A stretch of DNA of 64,000 nucleotides, taken from positions 516,001-580,000 of the forward strand of contig JADJPQ010000001.1 of the NCBI GenBank assembly GCA_016713175.1, in the 5' to 3' direction. Source of the stretch: Planctomycetota bacterium (GTDB lineage Bacteria; Planctomycetota; UBA1135; UBA2386). Shown piece by piece: positions 34,901 to 43,461 of the stretch (position 1 is the first letter of the stretch; each line of letters begins with the position of its first letter). The notes below the pieces were generated by a model that was not told where the DNA came from, searched no databases, and saw only the letters and a program-made list of their open reading frames with translations. The translations under genes and the position numbers were made by a program.

Positions 34901-36650
34901 AGTCCTCGGACGATTCCAAGTACGGGGCATCCAGCCGGCCCTCGACGTAGACCTGATCGATGTCGTTGTCAAAAGTCCAGAGAAAGCCACCGGCAAACAC
35001 CCTGGCCTGGTCCAAGCTGTCCAAGCTCCCTACGGACGTCATTTGTCCATACACATCGACCGAGCGGTATCCAGGTGGGAATCCATCCGGCTGGACAGTT
35101 ACCACAGCATTGCTTTCGACAACGATAGAGCCAAGACCGGTGAACTGTTGCCAGCATTCGATGCTGTGATGCGTGGGTCCTGTTCCAGCTGCAGGCGCAC
35201 CGAAGATGATGACGCCAGTAGTGTTCTGGAAGGTGTTGGTTTGCCGAATGAGGATACTGCCTGTTACCCGCATTGTCCCGGGGGGGCTAGTCAAACCGCT
35301 GTTGGCAAGCAGGTCGATGCTGCCGACGACGAGGGTCGCCGAAGGATCCCCTGATAGGAAGGCGTCTCGCAACCCCAAGAATGGGATGCGGACCTCGCCA
35401 CCATCGATCCGCAAGGCGCAGTTCCGGAACACTTCCAGCTCCGGACCAGGGGGTAGAGTCCTAACTGACCTGAATCCAATGTCTCGCATGCGCAGGATCG
35501 TGCCGGTACTTTGCCCGAGAACTGTCACGCTATCGGCGAAGACACCAGGCGCGCCGACAAGCAGGAAGGTCCCGAGGCCGAGTCGGAAGTCCAGAGCCGA
35601 TGCCACACTCGCGTTGAGCGTCGCATTGCCGTGAAGTTCTCGTGCGCCGATGGAGGCGCCAGTGGCCTCCACGAGGAAGTCGCCGTCGACGCGCAGGCTG
35701 GGGTTCGTGGTCAATGTTCCGCTGATCGTGACGTCACCCCGTGCTCTGGCTGTCGTCCCGGCGACCTGGACCGTGCCGCCGACCGTCAAGGCCCCGCCCA
35801 CATCGAAGGGGTTGCCTGCCGTCGAGTTCGCCTGCAATCCGCCCGCCACCACGACGCCGCCACCAGTCACGATGCCGTAGTTCGCGGCGACGGACTCGCC
35901 TGCCGGGACCTCCAGCGCGAACAGCCGCGAATCCGGCGCGTCCAACACGTGGGTCCTGCCACCCGTGAACGCGACGACACCTCCCGTCGCCTGGAACATG
36001 TCGTCACTCGTCCAATCACCACCCAGTGTCAGCCGATCGAACGGCACAGCGCCGACCGTTCCCGCCTCCAGCGTGAAATCGCCGTCGACGACCAGGGTCG
36101 TCGACCCCGTCGCGGTCACCGATTGGCAGCGCAGATCGACATTGCCGGTCACCGCGATCCTTCCCTGCCAACGCACGCTGCCATTGCCGGTCGCCGACGT
36201 GCACCGCAGATCACCGCGGATCTCCGGTCCGTCCAGCAGGATGTTCCGCCCGCCGCCGATCTCGATCGTGGGCACGCGTTGGTTGCCAGGGGCCGAGACC
36301 AGGCCGGTCGGCTGGGTGCCGACGAGCCGCAGCCTGCCGGTGCCGACGACGTTGGTCCGCAGGCTGATCGAGCCGTGCACGTCGAGCGTGCCCTGGATGC
36401 TGAGGCCGCCGCCATCGACCTGCAGCTCCCAGCAGACCGCCGTTCCGGCGACCACTGGCCGGGGACCCGACGCGACGACGATCGCGCCGCGATTGGCATC
36501 GGGCACGCCGGCGTCCCAGTTCGCGGCGTTGTTCCAGTCGGAACTGACCGCGCCGGTCCATTGCGTGAAGCTCTGGGCACCGAGAGTCGTGGCGCTGGTC
36601 ATCGCCAGCAGGCCGGTTGCGGCGGCGACGCGGCAGGTCGGGAGGCTCAT
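31983..36650 (-). CDS. Very large secreted beta-helix protein (1555 residues)
   Basis: A signal peptide ending near TTLGAQ is followed by QWTGAVSSDWNNAANWDAGVP, a motif found at the start of autotransporter-like and PATR-type passenger proteins. Residues about 60-1180 consist of repeated strands of the type V.G.L.V.G.T....V, characteristic of a right-handed beta-helix or filamentous passenger. Residues about 1230-1450 hold a second parallel-helix unit (DIDAAIAVAPPGASIVVGAGTYPAF). No autotransporter barrel is seen at the C-terminus. It is likely a surface or extracellular structural protein. A less GC-rich block lies inside, at about 34960-35560. Confidence 0.7.
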   Translation of the reverse strand: MSLPTCRVAAATGLLAMTSATTLGAQSFTQWTGAVSSDWNNAANWDAGVPDANRGAIVVASGPRPVVAGTAVCWELQVDGGGLSIQGTLDVHGSISLRTNVVGTGRLRLVGTQPTGLVSAPGNQRVPTIEIGGGRNILLDGPEIRGDLRCTSATGNGSVRWQGRIAVTGNVDLRCQSVTATGSTTLVVDGDFTLEAGTVGAVPFDRLTLGGDWTSDDMFQATGGVVAFTGGRTHVLDAPDSRLFALEVPAGESVAANYGIVTGGGVVVAGGLQANSTAGNPFDVGGALTVGGTVQVAGTTARARGDVTISGTLTTNPSLRVDGDFLVEATGASIGARELHGNATLNASVASALDFRLGLGTFLLVGAPGVFADSVTVLGQSTGTILRMRDIGFRSVRTLPPGPELEVFRNCALRIDGGEVRIPFLGLRDAFLSGDPSATLVVGSIDLLANSGLTSPPGTMRVTGSILIRQTNTFQNTTGVIIFGAPAAGTGPTHHSIECWQQFTGLGSIVVESNAVVTVQPDGFPPGYRSVDVYGQMTSVGSLDSLDQARVFAGGFLWTFDNDIDQVYVEGRLDAPYLESSEDFIVAGGGIANVGSLWDPLEVRGNFEIRGTGQLNMPFGSRVVLTGTSTHNPTKNVIGALPELQITGGEYIATGLTVNGDLSVTGTNTVLRVASATVTGNATLGGARIQSHVQGSTLDVGGNVTFQTTALSDAPPDVITCGGNWTSNANFRARTTAPAGSLLMDGAGACTMQAAATLPGLAIGPNCVATLDSLVLRGGLTVAGSLTVTGTQHVVWGSTHVTGSLVLPTASTLVFAGNSTIGGGTIDVPASSPAPLTTCASGMWNIQSLTVAGDFGMQAACAALTIGRLDVAGLASFDGGTLTGAGPGSSMHVGNRLRMSLQSPVTAPPATITVGGDLQIDSTFVPTAGTIVLDAPSARSITGNGTTCAFHELRIARGTHAANRDLEVRGASLRIDTGAALDLAARRLDLAAAAVTTVDGTLAFAAGGMLDLDLGARLALQSSGTLRLLGTPIAPAIVQGSDCDVTLAGRIEAVNFVFRGMNAQGVRILAPATFGAFPADFRGGLFTNGSPQPGSVLLDVSRTAAATFWDLDFDANGGVTHGVACTGTGRVDLINAEGDRAGEAHEFDPNGVVFWTRDRTEVASFGARGAFLRNQIATRTVYENAEQFRIQRALLPNGPFAPVTHWAPSGNPGASYDFSDPLAAGTEAFYRLEELLPHGEWRLLATEFARVFPAASVGNTWFVGPGAFADIDAAIAVAPPGASIVVGAGTYPAFTMTRPVSIFAAGDGPVVIAADRAVLLHGLLAAGPPASLVGLRIEQGPQFTGGELLTLQQSDAIVVLTDLDLAATAPVDAMRIDRCTRIKLQGVRADRPIRSIASTAYGDHCTLDLLDVRSGSRVTTADTTVAATQVDPTSQLVARAGTSPRLIAESVWQGLDQQTLTVHADPQALWVVLIGVAMDYQDVSTLAPIDMVLLVQSPLTLSLGVGAPPTGTVLPFTAPDTPSGYGSSVGLQVTALDVMSLTGRFGSFRHVVFVP

Positions 36651-36744
36651 GGGTTTGCTGTGCTCACGGGGTTGCAGACCTACAGACGGAATCCAGCGGA
36701 TCCGCACGTCACCGGGCAGGCGTCGAGCCGGCCCGAGGACGTCA

Positions 36745-38526
36745 TCAAGAGTCGACGAGTGGCCAGGCGTCGCCGAAGTCCAGGGACGTGCCGAGCGCTC
36801 CCTCCAGGAACGCGCGGCGCGTGAGTTCCCAGTAACCCAGATGAGGCGCGCCGAAGCCCGACAGCGTCGGAAGGTAGGACTGCTGCGGCGCATTGTCGAG
36901 CACGTGGCCTTGCGCGTCGAACTGGCGCAGGCGCCCGGCGTGCTGGAACGGCCAGGGGAAGAACGTGGCTACCGAGTCGCCGAAGTTGACCCAGCGCTCG
37001 GCGCGGTTGCCGAACTGTTGGTCGAAGAACAGCGCGAACATCGCGTCACCGGCACGGGGCTGCCCGAACGTGACGACCCCGGCGAGGCGGATGCGGTGCA
37101 CCACTTCGAGCCGGTAGGCAACGATCTGGGCGATCGCACCGCCGAGACTGTGCCCCGTGATCCAGATCCTGCGACCTTGTGCGGCGGCTGCCGCGGCGTG
37201 CTGCCGCACGCGCTCGAAGACCGCTTGGTAGCCGTGCTGCGCAATGCCGACGGTCTGCGCCGCGTAGAAGCCGTGATGCACGCAGCAGTGCATGTTCAGT
37301 TCGGGCAACAGCACCGCGCCGATGTCGGTCAGGATGTCCTTGGGGCTGTACTGCGAGTCGGTGCCGCAGAACGACACCACGAGGTTGTTGTCGTTCTGGG
37401 CGGCGACGAACTGGGTATCGAACGCCAACCAGGACGCCCCCTGCGTGACGACGTCCAGCGTCTCGTGCAGACCGAGTTCGACGAACTTCTGCCGGGTCTC
37501 GTTGTGGTACTCGCTCTGGGTCGCACCCTGACGGCTGTAGACGTGTCGTGAGGCCAGCGCCATCAGATACGCCGGGAGCAACGGGTGCTCGGCGTGGCTC
37601 TCGTCGAGGAAGTCGAACGGACGTACCCGGTCGACGTGGTAGTTCGTGTGCACGATCGCCTGCGCACGATCGCTGACGCGCCCGACGCGCAACACAGAGC
37701 CGTTGATTCGCCGCTTCGGCAAGCGCGCGGTGACCAGGTCTGGCGTGCTTTCGAGGATCGTCAGTGCGATGTCGTCCAGCCAGACCCGAATGCTGTCGCC
37801 GTTCGCCGGACACGGCAGGTTGTTCGAGTGGATCGTGACGCGATCGCCGATGAACGCGTGGTCGGCCGGGCTGATGGCGAGTACGAGGGTCGGCTGGAGT
37901 TGGCTGAGCAGGGCCGTTCGGTCGTTGGCGCCAGCCAGGGTGAAGTGACTCGGGAACAGCGTGTCCGCGATGGCACCGCGACGCAGTTCCTCGAGCACCG
38001 GGTCCACGGGCAGGTAGCGCGCAAGTTCGCTGCCATAGCGCGCCATGCGCGACAGCGGCTCCACGAACAGTGGGTCGCGTGTCGACAGGCTGCTGGCCAG
38101 GCGTGCACCGATCGCAGGGTCAGTGCTCGTTGGCGGGGCCACGAAAGGACTCGTGAACGACGAGCTGACTTCGAGTGCGAGCGGCAGCACCATGCGACTG
38201 CGACCGACGACACCTTCGATGCGGAAGCCGGAGCCGAGCGGTGCGAGACTGCTGGCGCCGACTCGCAACAGCCGGGCCTGGCGAGCGAACGGCCCGATCT
38301 GCACCGAGAAGGCCGGCTGCGGCGCGCTGCGTGGACCCTGCACGACCTGGACTCCGGCGAGGTCGCGATACACCTCGCCGACGAGATGCACCTCGAGGTG
38401 TCCACCTCGGGCGAGGCGAGCGTAGATCACGTCTTGTGCGGTCGCGCTGCCGAGGACCACGAACAGCAAGGCGATCGCTTGCAGCGTTCGTTGGGCGAGG
38501 GAGCGAGTGGGGCGGGTTCGAGGCAT
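36745..38526 (-). CDS. Secreted class 3 lipase
   Basis: The 593-residue protein has a signal peptide (LQAIALLFVVLGSATAQ). A beta-rich region fills the first 250 residues. The C-terminal alpha/beta hydrolase domain has the nucleophile Ser460 in GHSLGG. Nearby VVSFCGTDS and GVVTFGQPRAGD are typical class 3 (fungal-type) lipase elements. Asp and His candidates are in NFGDSVATFF and GAPHLGYW. It should hydrolyse extracellular acylglycerols or similar esters. I chose the ATG at 38526 because it begins the signal sequence; the open frame upstream belongs to a relic. Confidence 0.8.
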   Translation of the reverse strand: MPRTRPTRSLAQRTLQAIALLFVVLGSATAQDVIYARLARGGHLEVHLVGEVYRDLAGVQVVQGPRSAPQPAFSVQIGPFARQARLLRVGASSLAPLGSGFRIEGVVGRSRMVLPLALEVSSSFTSPFVAPPTSTDPAIGARLASSLSTRDPLFVEPLSRMARYGSELARYLPVDPVLEELRRGAIADTLFPSHFTLAGANDRTALLSQLQPTLVLAISPADHAFIGDRVTIHSNNLPCPANGDSIRVWLDDIALTILESTPDLVTARLPKRRINGSVLRVGRVSDRAQAIVHTNYHVDRVRPFDFLDESHAEHPLLPAYLMALASRHVYSRQGATQSEYHNETRQKFVELGLHETLDVVTQGASWLAFDTQFVAAQNDNNLVVSFCGTDSQYSPKDILTDIGAVLLPELNMHCCVHHGFYAAQTVGIAQHGYQAVFERVRQHAAAAAAQGRRIWITGHSLGGAIAQIVAYRLEVVHRIRLAGVVTFGQPRAGDAMFALFFDQQFGNRAERWVNFGDSVATFFPWPFQHAGRLRQFDAQGHVLDNAPQQSYLPTLSGFGAPHLGYWELTRRAFLEGALGTSLDFGDAWPLVDS

Positions 38527-38748
38527 CGAGTTGGCACCTGGGTTCGGGCGTGGCGAAGGGCCTCGCCGCTGCCTGATCGATGGGAACTCATGCGCGGCCG
38601 TGACGTGCTGACTGGAGGACAAGCGGAACAACGGGGTATTCCGCCGGCCTGCGAGGCGAGGCGAATGCGTTCTTCGCGCGGCGCCGGCTCCAGACGCGGC
38701 GGGACGAGGCTGTAGAGTCGGGCAAAGTGCCCGGATTCTCGTCCTGGG

Positions 38749-38795
38749 CAGCTGCCATGCCTGCCGGCTGCCGGCAGTAACGGTCGACGGCTCGA
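38749..38795 (+). repeat. Short repeat shared with 40972-41011
   Basis: CAGCTGCCATGCCTGCCGGC and the following AGT.ACGGTCGACGGCTCGA occur in both places. This copy carries an extra tandem CTGCCGG (7 bases). It probably derives from copies of the same beta-helix gene. Confidence 0.65.
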
Positions 38796-38814
38796 TCGGT
38801 GCGGGGACAGGGTC

Positions 38815-38965
38815 TGGGTGGTGTCGAGGTGTGCCGGTGCCGTTCGCGCAGGCCAGATCCAGGTCGCCATCGCCGTCGGTGTCCATCAGCGCGAGTCAAC
38901 GCGTGACCCCCGTGAGGGCAGCCGGGCTGCCCGTGGCATCGACGAAGCTCCCCACGCTGCCGTGA
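38815..38965 (-). pseudogene. Relic of a VCBS/FG-GAP repeat protein
   Basis: On the minus strand one frame reads SFVDATGSPAALTGVTR, then a TGA, then LALMDTDGDGDLDLACANGT. D-T-D-G-D-G-D-L-D-L is the calcium-binding core of VCBS/FG-GAP repeats. The in-frame stop and the lack of flanking homologous sequence mark it as a gene remnant. Confidence 0.5.
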
Positions 38966-39021
38966 GCAGGAGGTCGGCTGGCCACCCCGCCTGGGCAGGC
39001 GGCCTTGCGCGCGGTCGAGCC

Positions 39022-40146
39022 CTACAGGCCGATGCCGATCGCTCGGGCGTTCGTGATCCGGATCAATCCGGAGGGGAGCTCGATCAGTGCTGCCTGGCAG
39101 TAGACGTCGTAGCCGATGAAGTTCGCCGCGTTGGGAATCCCCAATGGTGCGGTGCCGGTGCCGCCTACGTAGCTGCCGCCGAGCGCGCCGATATCGTTCG
39201 GCGCGTCGGAGATGCAACCTGCGACGAGCGGGCTGATCAGGCCGAGATCGAACGGGATCGGGATCGAACCGACGAAGCAGCGATTGCTGCCGACGCTGAG
39301 CGAGTAGATGCCGCTCTGGCCGTTCGAGTCACCGATGCGCAGCGCGAAGCCCGGGTTCGGCACGCGCGGCGGGCCGCCGATCGTCGTCAGCGTGCCGCCG
39401 CGGCAGCCGCCGGCGCCGTACGCGCCAGCCGCGGCGCGCGGGCCGGCGAACAACGTCGCGACTTCGGCCGCCGAGAACGCACGATTCGCGATGACGAGCT
39501 CGTCGACGACGAAGCCGCTGCCGAGCGCGCCGACCTGCAGCGTGCCGCTCCAGTTGCCCGGCACTGCGGCGCCGAGCGCATTGGTGTGGTCGATGGCGCC
39601 ATCGACCCACGCCGTGTAGCTGCCGGCAGCAACGTCGATCACGAATGCGAGGTGCACCCAGCGCTGCGTGGCAAGGGTCTTGACGTTGGCAGCGGTGATC
39701 GAGAGGCCGGCGGGGCCGCTCGCGGCAGTCCATTGCGTCAGCAGGTGCCCTTCCAGGAAACCGGTGGTAGTGCCCGAAACGAAGCCGGGGACGGTCGTCG
39801 GCTGCACCGTCGTCAGCAGCGTGTGCGGCAGCCCGATGCCGGTGGTTCCGGGGATCCGAACCCACGCCGCGTACGAGAAGCTGCCGCCCACGCCTGCCAG
39901 GGACCAGCCGGTGTTGAGCTGCGACACGGTGAAGATGTCGGTGTTCCCGTCGAAGGCGCCGCCCCAGAGGCCTTGCACCCACGGCTGATGCGACGCGGAT
40001 GCGGTGATGACACCATGGCGTGGCGCCGGCGAGGGGTCGGCATGGTTGACGACCATCGTTCCGCAGCGCCCGTCGAATTTGTAGTGGACCGTGTCCTGTG
40101 CGCAAACGCTTGCCGGAATCAGGACCGCGAGAAAGTCGAGCCGCAT
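39022..40146 (-). CDS. Secreted LamG/concanavalin-like domain protein
   Basis: The 374-residue protein has a signal peptide (LAVLIPASVCAQ). A LamG-type jelly roll follows (about 18-235), with YKFDG near the start, FSYAAWVRIPG, WVHLAFVIDVAAGSYTAWVDG and VVDELVIANRAFSAAEV. A C-terminal beta domain (about 250-374) begins TIGGPPRVPNPGFALR. Such domains bind glycans or act in adhesion. The C-terminal domain recalls those of other secreted proteins in this window (44498-45565 and 60741-61766). Confidence 0.7.
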   Translation of the reverse strand: MRLDFLAVLIPASVCAQDTVHYKFDGRCGTMVVNHADPSPAPRHGVITASASHQPWVQGLWGGAFDGNTDIFTVSQLNTGWSLAGVGGSFSYAAWVRIPGTTGIGLPHTLLTTVQPTTVPGFVSGTTTGFLEGHLLTQWTAASGPAGLSITAANVKTLATQRWVHLAFVIDVAAGSYTAWVDGAIDHTNALGAAVPGNWSGTLQVGALGSGFVVDELVIANRAFSAAEVATLFAGPRAAAGAYGAGGCRGGTLTTIGGPPRVPNPGFALRIGDSNGQSGIYSLSVGSNRCFVGSIPIPFDLGLISPLVAGCISDAPNDIGALGGSYVGGTGTAPLGIPNAANFIGYDVYCQAALIELPSGLIRITNARAIGIGL

Positions 40147-40492
40147 GGTTGCTGTCTCCTGGATGGACGTGGGCGAATCAGGGATCGGTCGTCGAGGACC
40201 CTGGCGACCGCAGCCATCGTCGTGTCGCTGCTGTTGTATCGCGGCCGGGCCTGAGCGCCACCTGCGCCACCAGCCGGTCAGCCGGCATCACGACCGAGGC
40301 GCGACTTGCGGAGGCGGGCAAGTCGGGCACCCCGCTGCTTCACCGAGGAACGACGCACGGAACGGCGGGGTTGGGCGTTTGTGGCTCTGGTATCGAGCGG
40401 CACTACGGGTGGGCTGAGCTCTTGCGCCGCGTGTTCTGGGCTGAAGTGATGGTGGGCCTTTCGCCGATCTGACGCCCGCGGACAATGCGGCC
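40147..40492. other. 346 bases without a recognisable gene
   Basis: Only one short coding-like tail is seen on the plus strand near 40195-40254 (LATAAIVVSLLLYRGRA then stop), which could be a membrane-protein remnant. Nothing else can be supported. It separates two divergent genes and so may also hold promoters. Confidence 0.4.
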
Positions 40493-41160
40493 ATGAGCCG
40501 CTCCGCCCTTGCGCTCCTGTTCGTCGCGGTGGCCCTGCCTGCACAGAACACGATCGTCGTGCCGGGCGGCGGGGGGAACACGCTGCAGCAGGCGATCGAC
40601 ATCGCGTCGCCCGGCGACAGGCTCGACGTCTATGCGGGCGGTTACGCGGCGATCACCGTTACCGAGGGCATCACGATCGACTGCCGGGCCGGTGTTTCGA
40701 TCGTCGGCAGCCCCATGATTCCCGCGGTGCGGATCCAAGGCGTGCCGGCGGGGCAGGTCTGCGTCGTGCACGCCGGCTCCTACCCTTCGATCGGCGTCAG
40801 CGGCTGTGGCGGCGGCGTCGTGGTCGATGGCGGACAGCTCACCGGCACGCCAGTGATCTCCCCGCCATCGCGCGTCGATTCGTGCACCGGCCCCGTCGTG
40901 TTCCAGGGGCTGGACGCCGGCAACGACTACTTCAATACCCTGCCGCTCGCGATTGCCTCTTCGGCGCAGGTCAGCTGCCATGCCTGCCGGCAGTCACGGT
41001 CGACGGCTCGAACGTGAACTTCGTGGACTGCGAGGTGCCGAAGCGGAACACGCGGATCGGCCTCCAGATCGTCTCCGGGCGCGCGGTGATCCGCGGGGGC
41101 CGGTTCGCCGGCGCCCAGTTCTTCAGCGTGGGCATCGAGGGCCGGGTCCGGCGGAGCGAA
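40493..41160 (+). pseudogene. Frameshifted secreted parallel beta-helix protein
   Basis: From ATG 40493 the frame encodes a signal peptide (LALLFVVALPAQ-like) and NTIVVPGGGGNTLQQAIDIA followed by strands typical of right-handed beta-helix proteins. At about 40975-40985 the frame fails and ends at 41017. The next frame continues PAVTVDGSNVNFVDCEV and VSGRAVIRGGRFAGAQFFSVGIEG before running into unrelated sequence. The break lies within the short repeat shared with 38749-38795. The gene is both frameshifted and truncated at its 3' end. Confidence 0.55.
40972..41011 (+). repeat. Short repeat shared with 38749-38795
   Basis: This is the shorter copy of the block described at 38749, without the extra CTGCCGG. 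It spans the frameshift in the beta-helix relic. Confidence 0.65.
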
Positions 41161-41253
41161 GCCGCGGGCGACCGCTGCGGGTCAGGGCGTGATCCGGAAC
41201 CCCGTCGCCGCCAGATCGGCGAACGCACTGACCGGCAGCGCCGCGCGCCGGCA

Positions 41254-41406
41254 CGACAGACGGCGGGGCGACTTCGGCAGGGTCACTGCCGCGCGGCGTA
41301 GAAGATGCCGCCGCTCTGGTGCAGTTCGAACGAACCGAAGTCGGCGCCGAACACGATGCGCACGGCGTGGTCGAAGTCGGCGACGAACGTCCGTTCGCCC
41401 TGCCAC
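41254..41406 (+). repeat. Right copy of the 153-bp direct repeat
   Basis: This is the partner of 18617-18769, in the same orientation. Here it holds the intact 3' end of the serine hydrolase gene and only the first 11 codons of an SGNH-like gene. Unrelated sequence continues on the left side. Confidence 0.9.
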
Positions 41407-42629
41407 AACAGCCTGACGGCGTCCTGGCCCTCGATCTGCAGCGTGACCGCGGCGTCGCGCTCGCCGATCGTCGCGTTCAGGTCGAGATCCTGCAGGCGGA
41501 ACTTCCCGGCGGTGCGTTGCCGCAGGTCGGCGGTCGTTGGCTGATCCTGCGCGACCGGCGGCGTCTCGCCGAGGGCCCGCCACAGGATTTCCTCGGCGAC
41601 GCGCAGCGACGACAGCCGTTCACCGTTGCTGATCACCGCGACGTGGAGATCGGCGTCGGGCAGCCAGACCAGGAACGAGTTGAAGCCGTGGATGCCGCCG
41701 CCGTGCTGGACGCGCGGGTGATCGCCGAAGCGGTCCATGATGAGGCCGAAGCCGTAGTGGGTGTCGCGACCCGATGGCAGCTTCGTCGAGGTGGTCATCC
41801 GGGCGAACGTCTCCGGCCGCACCACCTTGCCGCCGGACAGCGCCATCGACCAGCGGACGAGATCGCCGCCGGTCGACAGCAACGCCCCGGCGGCTCCAGG
41901 CTGGCTCATGCCGAGCGGATCATCGTTGCGCAGGCCGGCCTTGGTGAAAGCGTAGCCCTGGGCGCGGTTCTTGATCAGTTCGCCGTTCGAGTCGTAGCGC
42001 GTGCGCTGCAGGCCGAGTTCTGCCGCCAGTTCGGCGACGGCTTCGGCATACGGCTTCGACGCGGTCTTCGCGACGATCATGCCGAGCAGGTAGTAGCCGG
42101 TGTTGTTGTAGTGCCAGCCCTGACCGGGTGCGAAGTCCGCCGGCAGGTCGCGGACCAGATCGAGCAGCTGTTCGTCGGTCAGCTCCAGCGGCTGCTTCTC
42201 CTCCCAGGCCTTGCCGATGTCGGTATAGCTCTTGATGCCCGACGTATGGTCGAGCAGCTGCGTCAAGGTGATCGTCCGGTCGCCGGTGGTGAACTCCGGC
42301 AGCAGCGTCGACAGCGTGTCGTCGAGCTTCAGCTTGCCGGCTTCGACCTGTCGTAGGATCAATGCAGCGGTGATCTGCTTGGTCACCGACCCGATCCGGA
42401 ACATGGTCTCGGCATTGGCCGGCACCTCGAACTCGGCATCCGCCAGACCGTAGCCCTGGCTCAGCAGCACCTCGCCCTTGCGGGCGATGCCGATCGACAG
42501 GCCGACGGCGCCGGGCTTCTGCAAGTGTCGCGCGGCGATGGCTTCGACCTGTGAGGCGAGCTCAGGGGTCTGAGCGACGAGCGGGGTGGCAATGAGCAGC
42601 GACAGCGAGAACGGGAGGGATCGGAGCAT
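41283..42629 (-). CDS. Secreted beta-lactamase-family serine hydrolase
   Basis: The 448-residue protein has a signal peptide (LPFSLSLLIATPLVAQ). The class C beta-lactamase/DD-peptidase fold has SVTK (nucleophile Ser in RIGSVTKQITA), a Tyr motif in WHYNNTGYYLLG and HGGG in VQHGGGIHGFNS. A C-terminal beta domain of about 100 residues follows, as in many esterase/peptidase members. Likely functions are D-amino peptidase or esterase activity in the periplasm. Its last 38 codons are duplicated as a fragment at 18646-18774. Confidence 0.88.
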   Translation of the reverse strand: MLRSLPFSLSLLIATPLVAQTPELASQVEAIAARHLQKPGAVGLSIGIARKGEVLLSQGYGLADAEFEVPANAETMFRIGSVTKQITAALILRQVEAGKLKLDDTLSTLLPEFTTGDRTITLTQLLDHTSGIKSYTDIGKAWEEKQPLELTDEQLLDLVRDLPADFAPGQGWHYNNTGYYLLGMIVAKTASKPYAEAVAELAAELGLQRTRYDSNGELIKNRAQGYAFTKAGLRNDDPLGMSQPGAAGALLSTGGDLVRWSMALSGGKVVRPETFARMTTSTKLPSGRDTHYGFGLIMDRFGDHPRVQHGGGIHGFNSFLVWLPDADLHVAVISNGERLSSLRVAEEILWRALGETPPVAQDQPTTADLRQRTAGKFRLQDLDLNATIGERDAAVTLQIEGQDAVRLLWQGERTFVADFDHAVRIVFGADFGSFELHQSGGIFYAARQ

Positions 42630-42647
42630 GGGCGCGACCGTGGCCGG

Positions 42648-42668
42648 GCCGACACGGTTCCTGTCGGC
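42648..42668 (-). terminator. Hairpin between SDR and hydrolase genes
   Basis: GCCGACA and TGTCGGC form a 7-bp stem with a 7-base loop between two minus-strand genes. There is no T-run, so attenuation or termination is uncertain. Confidence 0.3.
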
Positions 42669-42678
42669 GGCTCCTGGT

Positions 42679-43458
42679 TCATCGACGCCGTTGCAGGCGA
42701 TGCACGATCCGGCGCAGGAGGAAGCGCGGCAACAGCCGCGAGCACAGCGCCAGTACCTGGTTCCACAGGCCCGGGATCACGATGGCCCGACCGCGCCGCA
42801 TCGCGCGGTAGCCGGCGCGAGCGACGACCTCGGGCGGCATCAGCTTCAGACCGCGCACCGGCGTTTCGCCGTCGAGGCCGGCGACCTGCTGGAACTCGGT
42901 GCGGACCGGTCCCGGGCAGACGCAGGTGACGGTGATGCCGGTGCCGCGCAGTTCTTCGTGCAGGGCTTCCGACCACGACAGCACATGGGCCTTGGTGGCG
43001 TAGTAGACGGCCATCAGCGGGCCGGGCGTGAACGCTGCGGTCGAGGCGATCACGAGAATGCGTCCGTGACCGGCGGTGCGCATCGCTGGCAGGCAGCGAC
43101 GCGTCAGTTCGGTCGGCAGTGCGATGTTGACGAGGATCTGACGGAGCGCCGTCTCGGCCTTGGTGTCGGCGAACGGACCGTGCGCGCCGAGGCCGGCGTT
43201 GTTGATCAGGATCGTCGGCGGTGCCAGGCCGGAGGCGGTGATCGCGGCGAGCACCCGTTCGGCGGCGTCGGCGGCCGCGAGATCCTGCGGTACGACGAGG
43301 CAGCGCGTGCCGTGCGTGCGCTGCAGCTCGTCGGCGAGAGCTTGCAGCCGTTCGGCGCGCCGCGCGACCAGTACCACGGCGTGGCCATCGGCTGCGCACA
43401 AACGGGCGAACTCGACACCGAGCCCGGCGCTGGCGCCGGTGACCAGGGCAGTGCCCAT
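42679..43458 (-). CDS. Short-chain dehydrogenase/reductase (SDR)
   Basis: The 259-residue classical SDR has the cofactor motif TGASAGLG at 8-15, NNAG in ILINNAGLG, catalytic Ser in ASTAAF, and YYATK (Tyr/Lys pair). PG follows in CVCPGPV. The dinucleotide is probably NADP(H), judging from ARR after the second strand. The substrate is unknown. It starts 3 bases after the pdxH stop, so the two are cotranscribed. Confidence 0.88.
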   Translation of the reverse strand: MGTALVTGASAGLGVEFARLCAADGHAVVLVARRAERLQALADELQRTHGTRCLVVPQDLAAADAAERVLAAITASGLAPPTILINNAGLGAHGPFADTKAETALRQILVNIALPTELTRRCLPAMRTAGHGRILVIASTAAFTPGPLMAVYYATKAHVLSWSEALHEELRGTGITVTCVCPGPVRTEFQQVAGLDGETPVRGLKLMPPEVVARAGYRAMRRGRAIVIPGLWNQVLALCSRLLPRFLLRRIVHRLQRRR

Positions 43459-43461
43459 CAG

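Noticed and set aside
32262..35354. 1030-residue plus-strand frame opposite the large surface protein
   Set aside because: His/Arg/Asp-rich shadow translation; the minus strand has a signal peptide and beta-helix repeats.
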